DNA from: Murimonas intestini
GTDB lineage: Bacteria; Bacillota; Clostridia; Lachnospirales; Lachnospiraceae
NCBI GenBank assembly: GCA_003148945.1
Contig: QGGY01000012.1
Coordinates: 115,836 to 179,835 of the forward strand
DNA: 64,000 bases
Direction of reading: 5' to 3'
Made by a program: the position numbers and the translations under genes. Below are positions 43,745 to 52,599 of the stretch, piece after piece. The notes below the pieces were generated by a model. That model did not search any database. It was not told the origin of the DNA and saw only the letters and a list, made by a program, of their open reading frames with translations. The stretch's first letter is position 1. Each line of letters begins with the position of its first letter.

Positions 43745-43791
43745 TTACAAAAAATATGCCAAGCCACATGTTTTAGTTCGTGGCTTAGCAC
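43745..43791. terminator. Bidirectional terminator
   Basis: GCCAAGCCAC and GTGGCTTAGC (one mismatch) form a stem; the minus strand continues TATTTTTTG and the plus strand CTATTTTC. It separates the acetyltransferase from the convergent surface-protein gene. Confidence 0.75.
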
Positions 43792-43828
43792 TATTTTCAA
43801 GTTTTATATTCTTAACACCGGAACCGCT

Positions 43829-45715
43829 TTATTTATCCACACTGGCTTTTCTTTTCAATACAATAGCTATGCCTGCACCCGAAATAAGCAATACTGCCAG
43901 ATATAATCCCAGCGGTGTCTCATCCCCTGTCTTAGGGGTAGCTGACGGTTTTTCCGTCTGTTTTACCGCCGGCTTTTCTGTCGGTTTCTCCGTTGGTTTT
44001 TCTGTCGGCTTTTCTGTCGGTTTTTCTGTTGGAGCCTCTGTAGGCGCTTCCGTTGGAGTCTCAGTCTCTTTCACAACGTCTTCGATAGTAAAATCAATGC
44101 CTTCGGTTCCCGAAGCCGGTATTGTCAGTTCGCCGGCATCCAGCGTCTGCTTGCCGTCCTTTCCCGCAATTGCAATATTATATGCACCCGCAGGAAGCAG
44201 AGACATGTAATTTCCCTGGTCATCCGTCATAACCTCAGCGACCACCCCGCCCGTGGCCTTATCTGTGATTTTAATCACTGCCGGCAGGTCGCTGCCATTG
44301 ACCTTTCCGCCGACCCGGCACAGAGTGACGTCCTGTGAAGAAACCGGCACCGACTGAGGCGCTTCGTCTGTCACAGGTATGTACGCTTCAATAATATAAG
44401 CCGTGTTTTCTGTAAGGCCTGCGAAAGTAATCTGGCCCTCTGTTGTATCCGCGTCACCTTCCCCGCCGTCAAAAAGCCAGTCAGCAGCGGTCTGGCCGTC
44501 TGTTGTCAAGACTCTGTAAACATGTCCGCTTTCCGCCCTGATGGTCAATGACGTATCATCCCTGGCTGTCACTGCCGGCGCTATTGCAGCCGGCCGGGCA
44601 GCTACGGGCAATTGCTGAACATCGCTGGCAAATTCAGTGCTTGACGTATCTTGTGAAATATCAAGTGTTGTGCCGTACCAGACTTCCTGGACCGGTACAT
44701 TTCCATTAGCATCAGCTGTATATGTTGTTCCGTTAATCGTATATGAAACACCTGCGGCCAGCCCTGTCAGCTTCTTATTCGGGTAATTGGCTGCCGCCTG
44801 CGGTACCACCGCCTTAACTACAGGCAGCAACTGTGCGTCACTGTCCACATAATTGTCATCCACAGCCGTCTTTACAATGGAAATCCCCATACCTTTCCAT
44901 CCGTCATCAGCCGCAATATTTCCGTCAGCGTCGGCCGTATATGGAGTTCCGTTAATCATATATGCAGCGCCTGGTTCAAAGCCTGTAAGGACGCCGTTCA
45001 TATAATCCACCTGAGCCATAGGTACAGCCTCTTTGCCGCGCATGTCAAAATTTACAGATACTCCGCCAACATCCAGCGTTACTGTAACATCATCCGGGAA
45101 ATTCACCTGGTCATCCAGGAAGGTGAAATTCGTTACCTGATAGTCCAGACCCTGATCCGAGACAACAATATGTACATTCAGGTCTGAATTGGTAATCGTA
45201 TTTGCCCCTGGCCCGGGTGCATAGGTATCACTCTCCGAAACGAGAATATTTTGTTCAGTAAAATTTACAGTGCCTACGGAGTACAGATAGTAAGGGCCTG
45301 CATTCTGAGCGCCTCCATAATTACAATAATAACGCCATGCCCCTTCATCCGTACTGTAAAACAGGTGTCCATCATCGCAGCTGTCAAACTGCGAATCCCT
45401 CTGTATAACATTTACCGGATACCCATCCCCGTATGTGCCGGAGCCGTAAGTTGCATTTTCCTTATCCCCTGTCACTTCCAGCTCAGCGCTCAGTATGTCA
45501 CTTGGAAAGTTCACGCTTGCAAAGCTCATGTCCTCCAAATTACCGTTCGTACTAATGTAAATATTGCCCGCACTCAACGTATCACTACTGTTTTTCAGGA
45601 GCTGATAATACATTACACCTCCCCCGTCTGCATAGGCCGGAATTTTTGTTCCCAAAAGACCCATCACAATGAGACAACACATCATTAATGCAGCCACTGA
45701 CTTTTTACTTTTCAT
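43829..45715 (-). CDS. Sortase-anchored surface protein with PTEKPTE repeat stalk
   Basis: A 628-residue surface protein. The start at 45715 (GGAGAGGAG) gives a signal peptide ending about A-Y-A-D. Residues roughly 30-230 form a unique beta-rich domain with paired Cys. Two repeats of about 70 residues follow (L-T-G-F-E-P-G-A-A-Y-M-I-N-G-T and L-T-G-L-A-A-G-V-S-Y-T-I-N-G-T), then a fibronectin-like part and a Cna-B/carboxypeptidase-like domain (G-N-Y-M-S-L-L-P-A-G-A-Y). The Pro-Thr-Glu-Lys stalk near 545-580 precedes the sorting signal T-P-K-T-G-D, a membrane helix and a basic tail. The T-P-K-T-G form is a variant LPXTG motif. Ligand unknown. Confidence 0.85.
   Translation of the reverse strand: MKSKKSVAALMMCCLIVMGLLGTKIPAYADGGGVMYYQLLKNSSDTLSAGNIYISTNGNLEDMSFASVNFPSDILSAELEVTGDKENATYGSGTYGDGYPVNVIQRDSQFDSCDDGHLFYSTDEGAWRYYCNYGGAQNAGPYYLYSVGTVNFTEQNILVSESDTYAPGPGANTITNSDLNVHIVVSDQGLDYQVTNFTFLDDQVNFPDDVTVTLDVGGVSVNFDMRGKEAVPMAQVDYMNGVLTGFEPGAAYMINGTPYTADADGNIAADDGWKGMGISIVKTAVDDNYVDSDAQLLPVVKAVVPQAAANYPNKKLTGLAAGVSYTINGTTYTADANGNVPVQEVWYGTTLDISQDTSSTEFASDVQQLPVAARPAAIAPAVTARDDTSLTIRAESGHVYRVLTTDGQTAADWLFDGGEGDADTTEGQITFAGLTENTAYIIEAYIPVTDEAPQSVPVSSQDVTLCRVGGKVNGSDLPAVIKITDKATGGVVAEVMTDDQGNYMSLLPAGAYNIAIAGKDGKQTLDAGELTIPASGTEGIDFTIEDVVKETETPTEAPTEAPTEKPTEKPTEKPTEKPTEKPAVKQTEKPSATPKTGDETPLGLYLAVLLISGAGIAIVLKRKASVDK
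43968..44064 (-). repeat. Short tandem repeat encoding the PTEKPTEK stalk
   Basis: Twelve-base units encoding P-T-E-K and P-T-E-A are repeated about eight times in frame inside the surface-protein gene. Repeat-number changes would lengthen or shorten the stalk without changing the frame. Confidence 0.8.
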
Positions 45716-45927
45716 TTTTTCTTCTCTCCTCTCCGTTTTTTTGTATAACAGGTAATTATAAAACTCCAAACACTATATTATTGCGGTATTTTTGATGTAG
45801 TTCCTGATGCTTCAAATTCACTGTATCTGTCTTTCAGATACACAGAATTAAACATCAATTTTATTATACGACAGGGTTCTGACACCACACTGACAAATAT
45901 TCTGCATTTATTTTCTTCCCATAAATA

Positions 45928-45957
45928 TAAAATGCGGAGCAGTTCCCCGCTCCGCAT
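45928..45957 (-). terminator. Terminator of the rsmI-spmA transcript
   Basis: ATGCGGAGC and GCTCCGCAT form a perfect 9-bp stem with an 8-base loop, followed on the minus strand by TTTTATATTTAT. It lies 24 bases after spmA. Confidence 0.85.
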
Positions 45958-45981
45958 CACACTACTCATATACAATTTTCT

Positions 45982-46596
45982 TTATTCTCTCCGCCTTCTC
46001 TCCATCACCTTGCAGAATATTATTCCCACCACAGTACTTACAAGAGTGGCCACAATGGATGGGCCTACAATGGACGTGGGATTTGCGCTCCCATACTGGC
46101 TCCTGTAGGCAATAATGTTTACCGGTATCAGCTGCAGTGATGAAATATTCAGGATAAGAAATGTACACATGGATCTGCTGGCAATATCCGGCGCCCTCTT
46201 TTTAGTATTGCCCAGTTTTCTGCATTCTTCCACATTCAGCTCTTCCAGCGCCTCCATAGCCTCTAGTCCTGCAGGCGTGGCTGCCCAGCCCAGGCCCAGG
46301 AAATTGGCAATAATGTTTGTGGTAATATGCTCCTGCGCCGGATGCCCGTCCGGCACATCAGGAAACATGAATCTGATGAATGGCCTGATTTTCTTTGACA
46401 TACTCTGTATCAGGCCTGCATCCCTTGCAATTTCCATAATGCCGACCCACAGTGACATCACACCCACCATGGTAATGCAAAGAGTGACTGCTTCTTTGGA
46501 AGAAGAAAGCGCCGCATCTGTAACAGCCTGCATATTCCCTGTAATAGCTCCATAGATGATCCCTATGAGGATCATACTGCCCCAGAGGTAATTCAT
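45982..46596 (-). CDS. spmA: Spore maturation protein A-like (nucleoside recognition domain)
   Basis: A 204-residue polytopic protein of the SpmA/nucleoside-recognition (Gate) family. The start at 46596 (GGAGGG upstream) yields M-N-Y-L-W-G-S-M-I-L-I-G-I-I-Y-G, the usual SpmA opening; a longer ORF to 46677 lacks a site. Typical features are W-V-G-I-M-E-I-A-R-D-A-G-L near 65-77 and F-L-G-L-G-W-A-A-T-P-A-G-L-E-A-M near 113-128. SpmA acts with SpmB in spore core dehydration in Bacillus and clostridia. No spmB follows; a terminator comes directly after. Confidence 0.85.
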   Translation of the reverse strand: MNYLWGSMILIGIIYGAITGNMQAVTDAALSSSKEAVTLCITMVGVMSLWVGIMEIARDAGLIQSMSKKIRPFIRFMFPDVPDGHPAQEHITTNIIANFLGLGWAATPAGLEAMEALEELNVEECRKLGNTKKRAPDIASRSMCTFLILNISSLQLIPVNIIAYRSQYGSANPTSIVGPSIVATLVSTVVGIIFCKVMERRRRE

Positions 46597-46685
46597 AAAG
46601 CCCTCCAGTATTCCATTCTCTTTACAGACTATGCTGTTTCCGGCGTGTCTATTCCACGTCAAACAGCCATCCGGCAAACTGCCGC

Positions 46686-47522
46686 TTACAGCAGGGCCTG
46701 ATACACATCACGTTTGCTGATTCCCCTGTCTGCGGCCACCTTTTTCATGGCTTCCTTCCTGTCTATGCCTTCATCAAGATACATCTGCATATGCTCCGGG
46801 ACAGTAAACTTGTCCCAGTGCCGGATCTGCTCTTCCTTGATGGTCTCACGGCTCTTTCCCTCAATTACCAGGACGCATTCACCCTTTGGCTCATTTTCCT
46901 CATAGTAGGCAGCAGCCCCGCCAAGTGTTGTGGAAAATGCAGTCTCATGCTTCTTAGTCAGCTCCCTGCATACGCTCATACGCCTGTCTCCAAGCCTCCC
47001 ATACAGCTCTTTTAATGTCTTGACAAGCCTGTGGGGCGCTTCATATACGATGATGGTTCTTGTCTCTTCTTCCAGTTCCTTTAAGATATCCTGCCTCTCC
47101 TTTTTATCAGACGGCAGAAAAGCCTCAAAGCAGAATCGCCTTGTCCCGAGTCCCGACAGGGTCAGCGCTGTGACACAGGCACATGCGCCGGGCAGAGATG
47201 TCACCTCAATCCCTTCCTCATAGCAGATCCTTACCAGGTCCTCACCGGGATCTGAAATTCCCGGCGTCCCTGCATCTGTGATAAGCGCCACGTTCATCCC
47301 GCCCTTCATCTTGTCTGCCAGATAATGGGCCTTTTCTATTTTGTTATATTCATGGTAGCTGGTCATAGGTGTATGGATATCAAAATGGTTCAGCAGCTTA
47401 ATACTGTTCCTTGTATCCTCGGCAGCTATCAGATCCACCTCTTTCAAAGTACGCAGTACACGCATGGTAATATCCTCCAGGTTCCCTATAGGTGTAGCGC
47501 ATAAATATAATTTTCCCTGCAT
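46686..47522 (-). CDS. rsmI: 16S rRNA (cytidine1402-2'-O)-methyltransferase
   Basis: A 278-residue SAM-dependent methyltransferase of the tetrapyrrole-methylase fold that modifies C1402 in the ribosomal P site. The start at 47522 is set by GAGGAGG; it then opens M-Q-G-K-L-Y-L-C-A-T-P-I-G-N-L-E-D, the family signature. Further motifs are A-E-D-T-R-N-S, the glycine-rich D-A-G-T-P-G-I-S-D-P-G near 85-95 and L-P-G-A-C-A near 115. The frame continues upstream to 47600, but that part is not conserved and lacks a site. Part of the holB-ricT-trmN6-rsmI cluster. Confidence 0.95.
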   Translation of the reverse strand: MQGKLYLCATPIGNLEDITMRVLRTLKEVDLIAAEDTRNSIKLLNHFDIHTPMTSYHEYNKIEKAHYLADKMKGGMNVALITDAGTPGISDPGEDLVRICYEEGIEVTSLPGACACVTALTLSGLGTRRFCFEAFLPSDKKERQDILKELEEETRTIIVYEAPHRLVKTLKELYGRLGDRRMSVCRELTKKHETAFSTTLGGAAAYYEENEPKGECVLVIEGKSRETIKEEQIRHWDKFTVPEHMQMYLDEGIDRKEAMKKVAADRGISKRDVYQALL

Positions 47523-47541
47523 GTCTGCCTCCTCTGGTATA

Positions 47542-48279
47542 TTAATATCCATATACGTCGTAGATCTCATCTGTATACACTCCCGGTTCCCTGTATACAA
47601 TCAGCGGTTTCTCAACAGTTATCCTGGGCCTTCCTCCCCTGTGTGCTTCTATCAGGACCATATTTGGCTCCTTATCCGCAAACGGATAAACCAGTCTCAT
47701 TCTCTTGGGTTCCAGCTTGTAACCAGTCAGCGTGCACATTATCTCCGACAGCCTGAAAGGCCTGTGCACCATAAAAAACCTGCCTCCCGGGCGCAGAAGC
47801 TTGGCGGCCTGCCTCACCACATCGTCAAGCGTGCACAGAACCTCATGGCGGGCTATGGCTTTTGGCAGATCAGGATTTACAAGTCCATGGCTGCCTGTCA
47901 TATAGGGAGGATTACTTGTTATAACGTCAAAAGAAGCCGCTGGAAATATCTTATCGGCCTCTTTTATATCCCCACAGACAATGGAAATCTTTTCTTCCAG
48001 ATGGTTGTAGGCCACACTGCGCCTGGCCATATCAGCACTTTCTTTCTGTATCTCCAGACCTGTAAAATGCTTTCCCTTTGTCTTGGCTTCCAGCAGAATG
48101 GGAATGATACCTGTTCCTGTCCCCAGATCCAGCACGCTCTCCCCCTCCTTTACCGAAGCAAAGCCGGAGAGCAGCACCGCATCCATACCAAAACAGAATT
48201 TCTTCTCATCCTGTATGATTTTATATCCGTTTCTGTTAAGTTCATCCAGGCGCTCGCCCGGATGCAGCTCAATCGTCAT
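47542..48279 (-). CDS. tRNA1(Val) (adenine-N6)-methyltransferase-like protein
   Basis: A 245-residue class I SAM methyltransferase of the TrmN6/YfiC (YabB) family. The SAM site is V-L-D-L-G-T-G-T-G-I-I-P-I-L-L near 45-59 and the adenine-N6 catalytic motif N-P-P-Y-M is near 120-124. The expected target is adenosine 37 of tRNA, though other substrates are known in the family. Its ATG overlaps the TGA of ricT by a few bases, so it is coupled to that gene. Confidence 0.9.
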   Translation of the reverse strand: MTIELHPGERLDELNRNGYKIIQDEKKFCFGMDAVLLSGFASVKEGESVLDLGTGTGIIPILLEAKTKGKHFTGLEIQKESADMARRSVAYNHLEEKISIVCGDIKEADKIFPAASFDVITSNPPYMTGSHGLVNPDLPKAIARHEVLCTLDDVVRQAAKLLRPGGRFFMVHRPFRLSEIMCTLTGYKLEPKRMRLVYPFADKEPNMVLIEAHRGGRPRITVEKPLIVYREPGVYTDEIYDVYGY

Positions 48280-49195
48280 CTAATTTTGATTTCCCTTCCT
48301 TTTTCTCAAGCGCTTCCAGCTCTTTTAATTCTCTCTCTTCTTTGCTGAGCTGGGCCTGCCCGCCCTTCTTGTCCTTCTTCTTTCTTGGTTTGAACTTCAG
48401 ATCATTTACTGAGTATTCACGCAGTTCCTTCTCATCCTCCACATCCACCAGAACCTTGACCTGCTGCCGGAGCACGCTCACACTCTGTACTTCCCCTTTA
48501 AGGCCGTCATCTGTGATCACAGAGTCACCCAGTCCGGGAAGCCTTCCATTGAGGTATTCATAAGTCTCTTCCTCATTCTTCAGGCAGCACATCAGCCTTC
48601 CGCACACACCTGATATCTTTGTGGGATTTAATGAGAGATTCTGCTCCTTAGCCATCTTGATAGATACTGGAGCAAACTCTGAGAGGTAGGTATGGCAGCA
48701 GAGAGGTCTGCCGCAGATGCCGATCCCTCCGATGATCTTTGTCTCATCCCTGACTCCTATCTGGCGAAGCTCGATCCTTGTCTTAAACACAGCAGCCAGA
48801 TCCTTTACAAGATCCCTGAAATCAATCCTGCCATCTGCCGTAAAATAAAACAGCACCTTATTATTGTCAAAGGTGTATTCAGCATCAATGAGCTTCATTT
48901 CCAGCTTATGCTTCTGGATCTTCTCCCGGCAGATGCGCATGGCATCCTTTTCCTTCTCCCTGTTCCTGGCAGCTTTTGCATCATCCTCGGCATTTGCCAC
49001 ACGAATGACAGCCTTCAGGGGCTGGATCACCTTCTTATCCTCAACCTCCTGGACACGGCCGACAACACTTCCGTATTCGATGCCTCTTGCCGTCTCCACT
49101 ATAACATGGTCATCAGGTTTTATCTGAAAATGCTTGGGGTCAAAATAATAAACCTTCCCTGCATTCCGAAATCTTACTCCTACAATTTTTATCAT
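48269..49195 (-). CDS. ricT: PSP1 domain protein RicT
   Basis: A 308-residue PSP1 protein. The core shows V-I-V-E-T-A-R-G-I-E-Y-G near 31-42, L-R-Q-I-G-V-R-D-E-T-K-I-I-G-G-I-G near 143-159 and the cysteine motif C-G-R-P-L-C-C near 161-167 with C-G-R-L-M-C-C-L near 198-205. In Bacillus RicT forms a complex with RicA and RicF that carries iron-sulfur clusters and assists RNase Y. The charged, Lys/Glu-rich tail is variable. It lies between holB and the methyltransferase genes, the usual arrangement in Firmicutes. Confidence 0.94.
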   Translation of the reverse strand: MIKIVGVRFRNAGKVYYFDPKHFQIKPDDHVIVETARGIEYGSVVGRVQEVEDKKVIQPLKAVIRVANAEDDAKAARNREKEKDAMRICREKIQKHKLEMKLIDAEYTFDNNKVLFYFTADGRIDFRDLVKDLAAVFKTRIELRQIGVRDETKIIGGIGICGRPLCCHTYLSEFAPVSIKMAKEQNLSLNPTKISGVCGRLMCCLKNEEETYEYLNGRLPGLGDSVITDDGLKGEVQSVSVLRQQVKVLVDVEDEKELREYSVNDLKFKPRKKKDKKGGQAQLSKEERELKELEALEKKEGKSKLDDD

Positions 49196-49198
49196 TAC

Positions 49199-50188
49199 TT
49201 AATTCTCCTTTATTAAGAGGAACAACAATCCTATTACAAGCTCAAAATTTACGTTAGCATTAAGTCTGGTCTTTGCTTTCTGGAGGGCCTTCAGTATCTC
49301 TTCAATCCCCTCATAAGAGCTGATATTGGCCTGATCTGAAATGGACTGGGCCTGATCCTTAAAGATAAGCCCGTCTATATCCTTTGTCGCCTTAAAATAA
49401 AGCACATCCCGGTACCATACCGCCAGAAAATCCAGGAAGTCCTGTACTTCCAGCTTAAATTCTGAGATACCTTTCATATGGCTCATAATATCACTCATAT
49501 CCATCTTTCTGACATTCTTTAAAAGATGGAGGGCTGCTGCCCTTATCTCATTAAAACTGTCGGAAGAAGCCAGCTGCACCGCTTTTCCTATATTTCCCTG
49601 CGCAAATGCCACACACACATCAGCCTGATAATCAGGTACCTGAACATGCTCCATGAGGTATTTCTTTACCTCTTCATCCGGCACTGGTTTCATGGAAAGC
49701 GTCACACACCGTGACAGGATAGTCGGCAGCATAGAAGATACATTTCCTGCCAGCAGAAGGATGACGGCATATGACGGCGGCTCTTCAATTGTCTTGAGCA
49801 GGGCATTCTGGGCCTGCACAGTCATCTTATCAGCGTCATTCACAATATAGACCTTATACTTGCTGCTGTAAGGCTTTATCAGCACATCTCCCACCAGCTG
49901 CTCCCTGATCTCCTCAACACCAATACTGTTGGGTTTTTCATGTGTCACATATATAATATCAGGGTGATTCCTGCTCTCCGCCTGCTTACAGGCGTGACAG
50001 ATACCGCATGCATCCGTCTGACCCTGCTCACACTGCAGTGTCTGCGCAAAAGCTGTCGCTATTGTCCTCTTCCCTGATCCTTTTTCACCTGCCAGAATGT
50101 AAGCGTGGGAAATCTTATCCATCTTTATTGCATTCTGAAAGTGTTCTATGATCTGTCCGTGTCCTACTATATCTCTAAATCCAGGCAT
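49199..50188 (-). CDS. holB: DNA polymerase III delta prime subunit
   Basis: A 329-residue clamp-loader AAA+ subunit. The P-loop reads G-E-K-G-S-G-K-R-T near 34-42; the zinc module C-x8-C-x2-C-x2-C follows (CEQGQTDACGICHAC, 53-67). The sensor region is in T-I-E-E-P-P-S-Y near 130-137 and L-S-R-C near 157-160. It helps load the beta clamp onto DNA. It ends four bases before ricT, and the pair belongs to the conserved housekeeping cluster. Confidence 0.94.
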   Translation of the reverse strand: MPGFRDIVGHGQIIEHFQNAIKMDKISHAYILAGEKGSGKRTIATAFAQTLQCEQGQTDACGICHACKQAESRNHPDIIYVTHEKPNSIGVEEIREQLVGDVLIKPYSSKYKVYIVNDADKMTVQAQNALLKTIEEPPSYAVILLLAGNVSSMLPTILSRCVTLSMKPVPDEEVKKYLMEHVQVPDYQADVCVAFAQGNIGKAVQLASSDSFNEIRAAALHLLKNVRKMDMSDIMSHMKGISEFKLEVQDFLDFLAVWYRDVLYFKATKDIDGLIFKDQAQSISDQANISSYEGIEEILKALQKAKTRLNANVNFELVIGLLFLLIKEN

Positions 50189-50257
50189 CGTATCACCCCT
50201 TTATATCTGATTCAACCACGCTGTACGTGATTTGCTGCTGTCATTATAGCATAGTTT

Positions 50258-50863
50258 TTATAACAGAACCAGCCCTTTTATATGCTTGATATAGGACGCG
50301 GCCTCCTCAATGCATATCTCCCGGTCCCCGTCGTTGCAGAACCTTTTTTCAATTTGGGCCTTTCTGATGTTTTCCTCAGAAAAGTCCCGGCTGTCTGCCA
50401 GAAAACGCCTGCACATTTCCTCATAGTCAGGGTTCGCCTGCTTCCGTTCCCTCTTCAGTGCACGCTCCAGCCTGTTGTCATCAGATACCTCTATATAAAT
50501 TGGAACCAGCATGTCAGCTCCAAAATATTCCTGCAGCTTTTCATAAGACACGAGCGTACCGATCGCCAGATAATCATGGCGCTCCAGATCGATCTGGCCG
50601 TCATCCACAGTGGCATATTTCCATATACCCTGTACAGTATGGTAGGCCCTCATCTCAATAATTCTGTCCGCCCGCTCAAATTCATGCAGCTTTTCTTCGT
50701 CCACAAAGTGGTACTGTACACCGTCAGTCTCCTTTGCCCTTATGGGCCTTGTGGTATATAATATTATATTTTTAAGTCCCAGCTCATCCCTGTTTATAAG
50801 CTCCTCAAAAATAGTATCCTTTCCCGATGAGCTCTTGCCCATCACATAAAATATCCTACCCAT
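50258..50863 (-). CDS. Guanylate kinase-like protein
   Basis: A 201-residue P-loop kinase of the guanylate kinase family. The P-loop is G-K-S-S-S-G-K-D-T at 9-17, in which the usual Lys-Ser/Thr is K-D-T. The nucleotide-binding segment contains Y-T-T-R-P-I-R-A-K-E near 36-45 and G-V-Q-Y-H-F-V near 48-54, as in Gmk. It is likely a paralogue rather than the main gmk, as in other Lachnospiraceae, where such a gene sits beside the PLP decarboxylase and holB. Exact substrate unproven. Confidence 0.85.
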   Translation of the reverse strand: MGRIFYVMGKSSSGKDTIFEELINRDELGLKNIILYTTRPIRAKETDGVQYHFVDEEKLHEFERADRIIEMRAYHTVQGIWKYATVDDGQIDLERHDYLAIGTLVSYEKLQEYFGADMLVPIYIEVSDDNRLERALKRERKQANPDYEEMCRRFLADSRDFSEENIRKAQIEKRFCNDGDREICIEEAASYIKHIKGLVLL

Positions 50864-50906
50864 AACACCTCATACTTTCCGCGTGCCCAAGTCTCTCCTG
50901 CTTCCT

Positions 50907-52355
50907 TCAGCAGCGCTCCAGCACCTCTATCGATTCAGCTTCATAGTCAGAGCACCCCTGTATGCTGTGCCCCAGCTTTTTATATTGTAATACTTTCTCT
51001 ATAAACTCACCACTTATTTTTTCTCCAGGCACGATCAGCGGTATTCCGGGGGGATACAGATACATGTACTCGGCAGATATCTCTCCTTCACTTTCCTGCA
51101 GCATCAGCCGTTTTCTTCTGTACCCATCGTCACCGCGCCCTGCGGCCTTCCATATGGGAAGCACAGCTATATTTTCAGGCAGGCCGTCCTCCTTCTGACA
51201 GCATCCTGACTCCTGAAGATCAGTCTCCCAAATATGGGGCACTTCTTCATCAATACTGTAAAGAGCCCGTACAAGCCGGTCATAGCCTTCCCTGGTGTCC
51301 ATGACAGAAGTCATTGCCAGAGCATATCTGCCCGCGGCCATCTCCAGCCAGAGGCCATACTCACACCGCAGACGTTCATAGAGTTCATTTCCCGGGATTT
51401 TTCCCTTTATGTCTGATATTATGATCTTAGACATGTCCACATCATAAATATCTGCCCGCCTCTCAATATCTGCCACACGTATCCTGTGAAGCGCCTGTGC
51501 CCTTTCCCTGAATTCCTTCAGCCTCTTTACATAGCTTTCAAACAGCTCTTCCCCTCTCTCCCGAAGAAGGCCCACACATGAGTCCATGCTGGCCATAAGT
51601 ACATAAGACGGGCTGCTTGTCTGGTATATCCCCAGATAATCCCTCAGGGCCGCCCTGTCTGCAAGTTTTCCATTTACATGTACAAGAGCTGTCTGTGTCA
51701 GGCACGGAAGCGTCTTATGAAGACTGTGTATAACAATATCAGCGCCCTGCTTTACAGAACTCTCCGGAAAATATTCATGAAAGCCAAAGTGTGCCCCGTG
51801 AGCCTCATCCACTATCAGAGGTACATGATGTCTGTGCGCCGCCTCAGCTATTCCTCCTACATCAGATACTATGCCGTCATAAGTGGGTGAAGTGATAAAT
51901 ACCGCCCTGATATCCGGATACTTTATCAACATCTCCTCCACTTTTTCAGGAAGTAATCCACCATTTATCCCCAGCTGCCCCACCTTTTGTGGATAAATAT
52001 ATGTAACCTTCAGCTGCCTGAGGAAAACTGCATGGTACGCCGCCTTATGGCAGTTCCTGGTCATGAGTATGCGGCTGCCGCAGAGTGCGCACGCCGATAT
52101 GGCGCTCAGTATGCCTGCCGTACTTCCATTCACACAGAAATAAGTTTCCTCACTGCCATACAGATGTGCGGCGCGCTCTTCTGCCTCCTTTAATATCCCC
52201 TGTGCGTGATGAAGATTATCAAACCCTTCTATCTCCGTAATATCTATCTGATAAGGATTTTCAAAATCCATTCCCCGCCGCTTATGCCCCGGCATATGGA
52301 ATGGGTATGCATCCGACTGTCCGAAGGATTTAAGCTTATCATAGAGTAACTGCAT
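50907..52355 (-). CDS. PLP-dependent Orn/Lys/Arg decarboxylase family protein
   Basis: A 482-residue fold-type I PLP enzyme of the small Orn/Lys/Arg decarboxylase subfamily found in Firmicutes (SpeA/Cad-like, about 480-490). The opening has P-F-H-M-P-G-H-K-R near 18-26, a hallmark. The PLP site is S-L-H-K-T-L-P-C-L-T-Q with Lys214, and Asp183 (V-D-E-A-H-G-A-H) binds the cofactor. Whether it uses arginine, lysine or ornithine cannot be read. GGGAGG precedes the ATG. First gene of the housekeeping run. Confidence 0.9.
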   Translation of the reverse strand: MQLLYDKLKSFGQSDAYPFHMPGHKRRGMDFENPYQIDITEIEGFDNLHHAQGILKEAEERAAHLYGSEETYFCVNGSTAGILSAISACALCGSRILMTRNCHKAAYHAVFLRQLKVTYIYPQKVGQLGINGGLLPEKVEEMLIKYPDIRAVFITSPTYDGIVSDVGGIAEAAHRHHVPLIVDEAHGAHFGFHEYFPESSVKQGADIVIHSLHKTLPCLTQTALVHVNGKLADRAALRDYLGIYQTSSPSYVLMASMDSCVGLLRERGEELFESYVKRLKEFRERAQALHRIRVADIERRADIYDVDMSKIIISDIKGKIPGNELYERLRCEYGLWLEMAAGRYALAMTSVMDTREGYDRLVRALYSIDEEVPHIWETDLQESGCCQKEDGLPENIAVLPIWKAAGRGDDGYRRKRLMLQESEGEISAEYMYLYPPGIPLIVPGEKISGEFIEKVLQYKKLGHSIQGCSDYEAESIEVLERC

Positions 52356-52400
52356 AAAATTTCCTCCCTGCCGCTTCTCTCCAAATACTGTTTTTTATTC

Positions 52401-52471
52401 TAACTATTCAGTACCCTTGAATCATTTTTTTACGGTCTGTGCAGTAAATGCACAGACCTGCTGAATAGTTA
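52401..52471. repeat. Nested palindrome, MITE-like
   Basis: Perfect 11-bp outer inverted repeats (TAACTATTCAG / CTGAATAGTTA) enclose a second perfect 10-bp hairpin (GGTCTGTGCA / TGCACAGACC, 52434-52458). The outer repeat resembles that of the element at 18179-18319. It lies just upstream of the PLP decarboxylase gene and may be part of its leader. Confidence 0.65.
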
Positions 52472-52507
52472 CAATTTATTTTACAATATTTTTATGTAAA
52501 AAGATAG

Positions 52508-52548
52508 TAAAACCCGGCAGGAGCATATTGGCTGGCTCCTACCGGGTT
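52508..52548 (-). terminator. Terminator of araD
   Basis: On the minus strand AACCCGGTAGGAGC and GCTCCTGCCGGGTT pair with a single mismatch around a 10-base loop and continue into TTTTAC. It lies downstream of the araD stop codon at 52600. Confidence 0.85.
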
Positions 52549-52599
52549 TCTGTCCATACGCCGCTATTGCGCGGGGTGTTGCTGTTCACACACCGTTAG

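Noticed and set aside
43713..44210. 165-codon plus-strand ORF with G-F-S-V repeats
   Set aside because: It is the reverse reading of the PTEK-repeat stalk of the surface-protein gene and is explained by that repeat.
47464..48348. 294-codon plus-strand ORF opposite trmN6
   Set aside because: Antisense to a methyltransferase with clear motifs; the encoded protein has no recognisable features.
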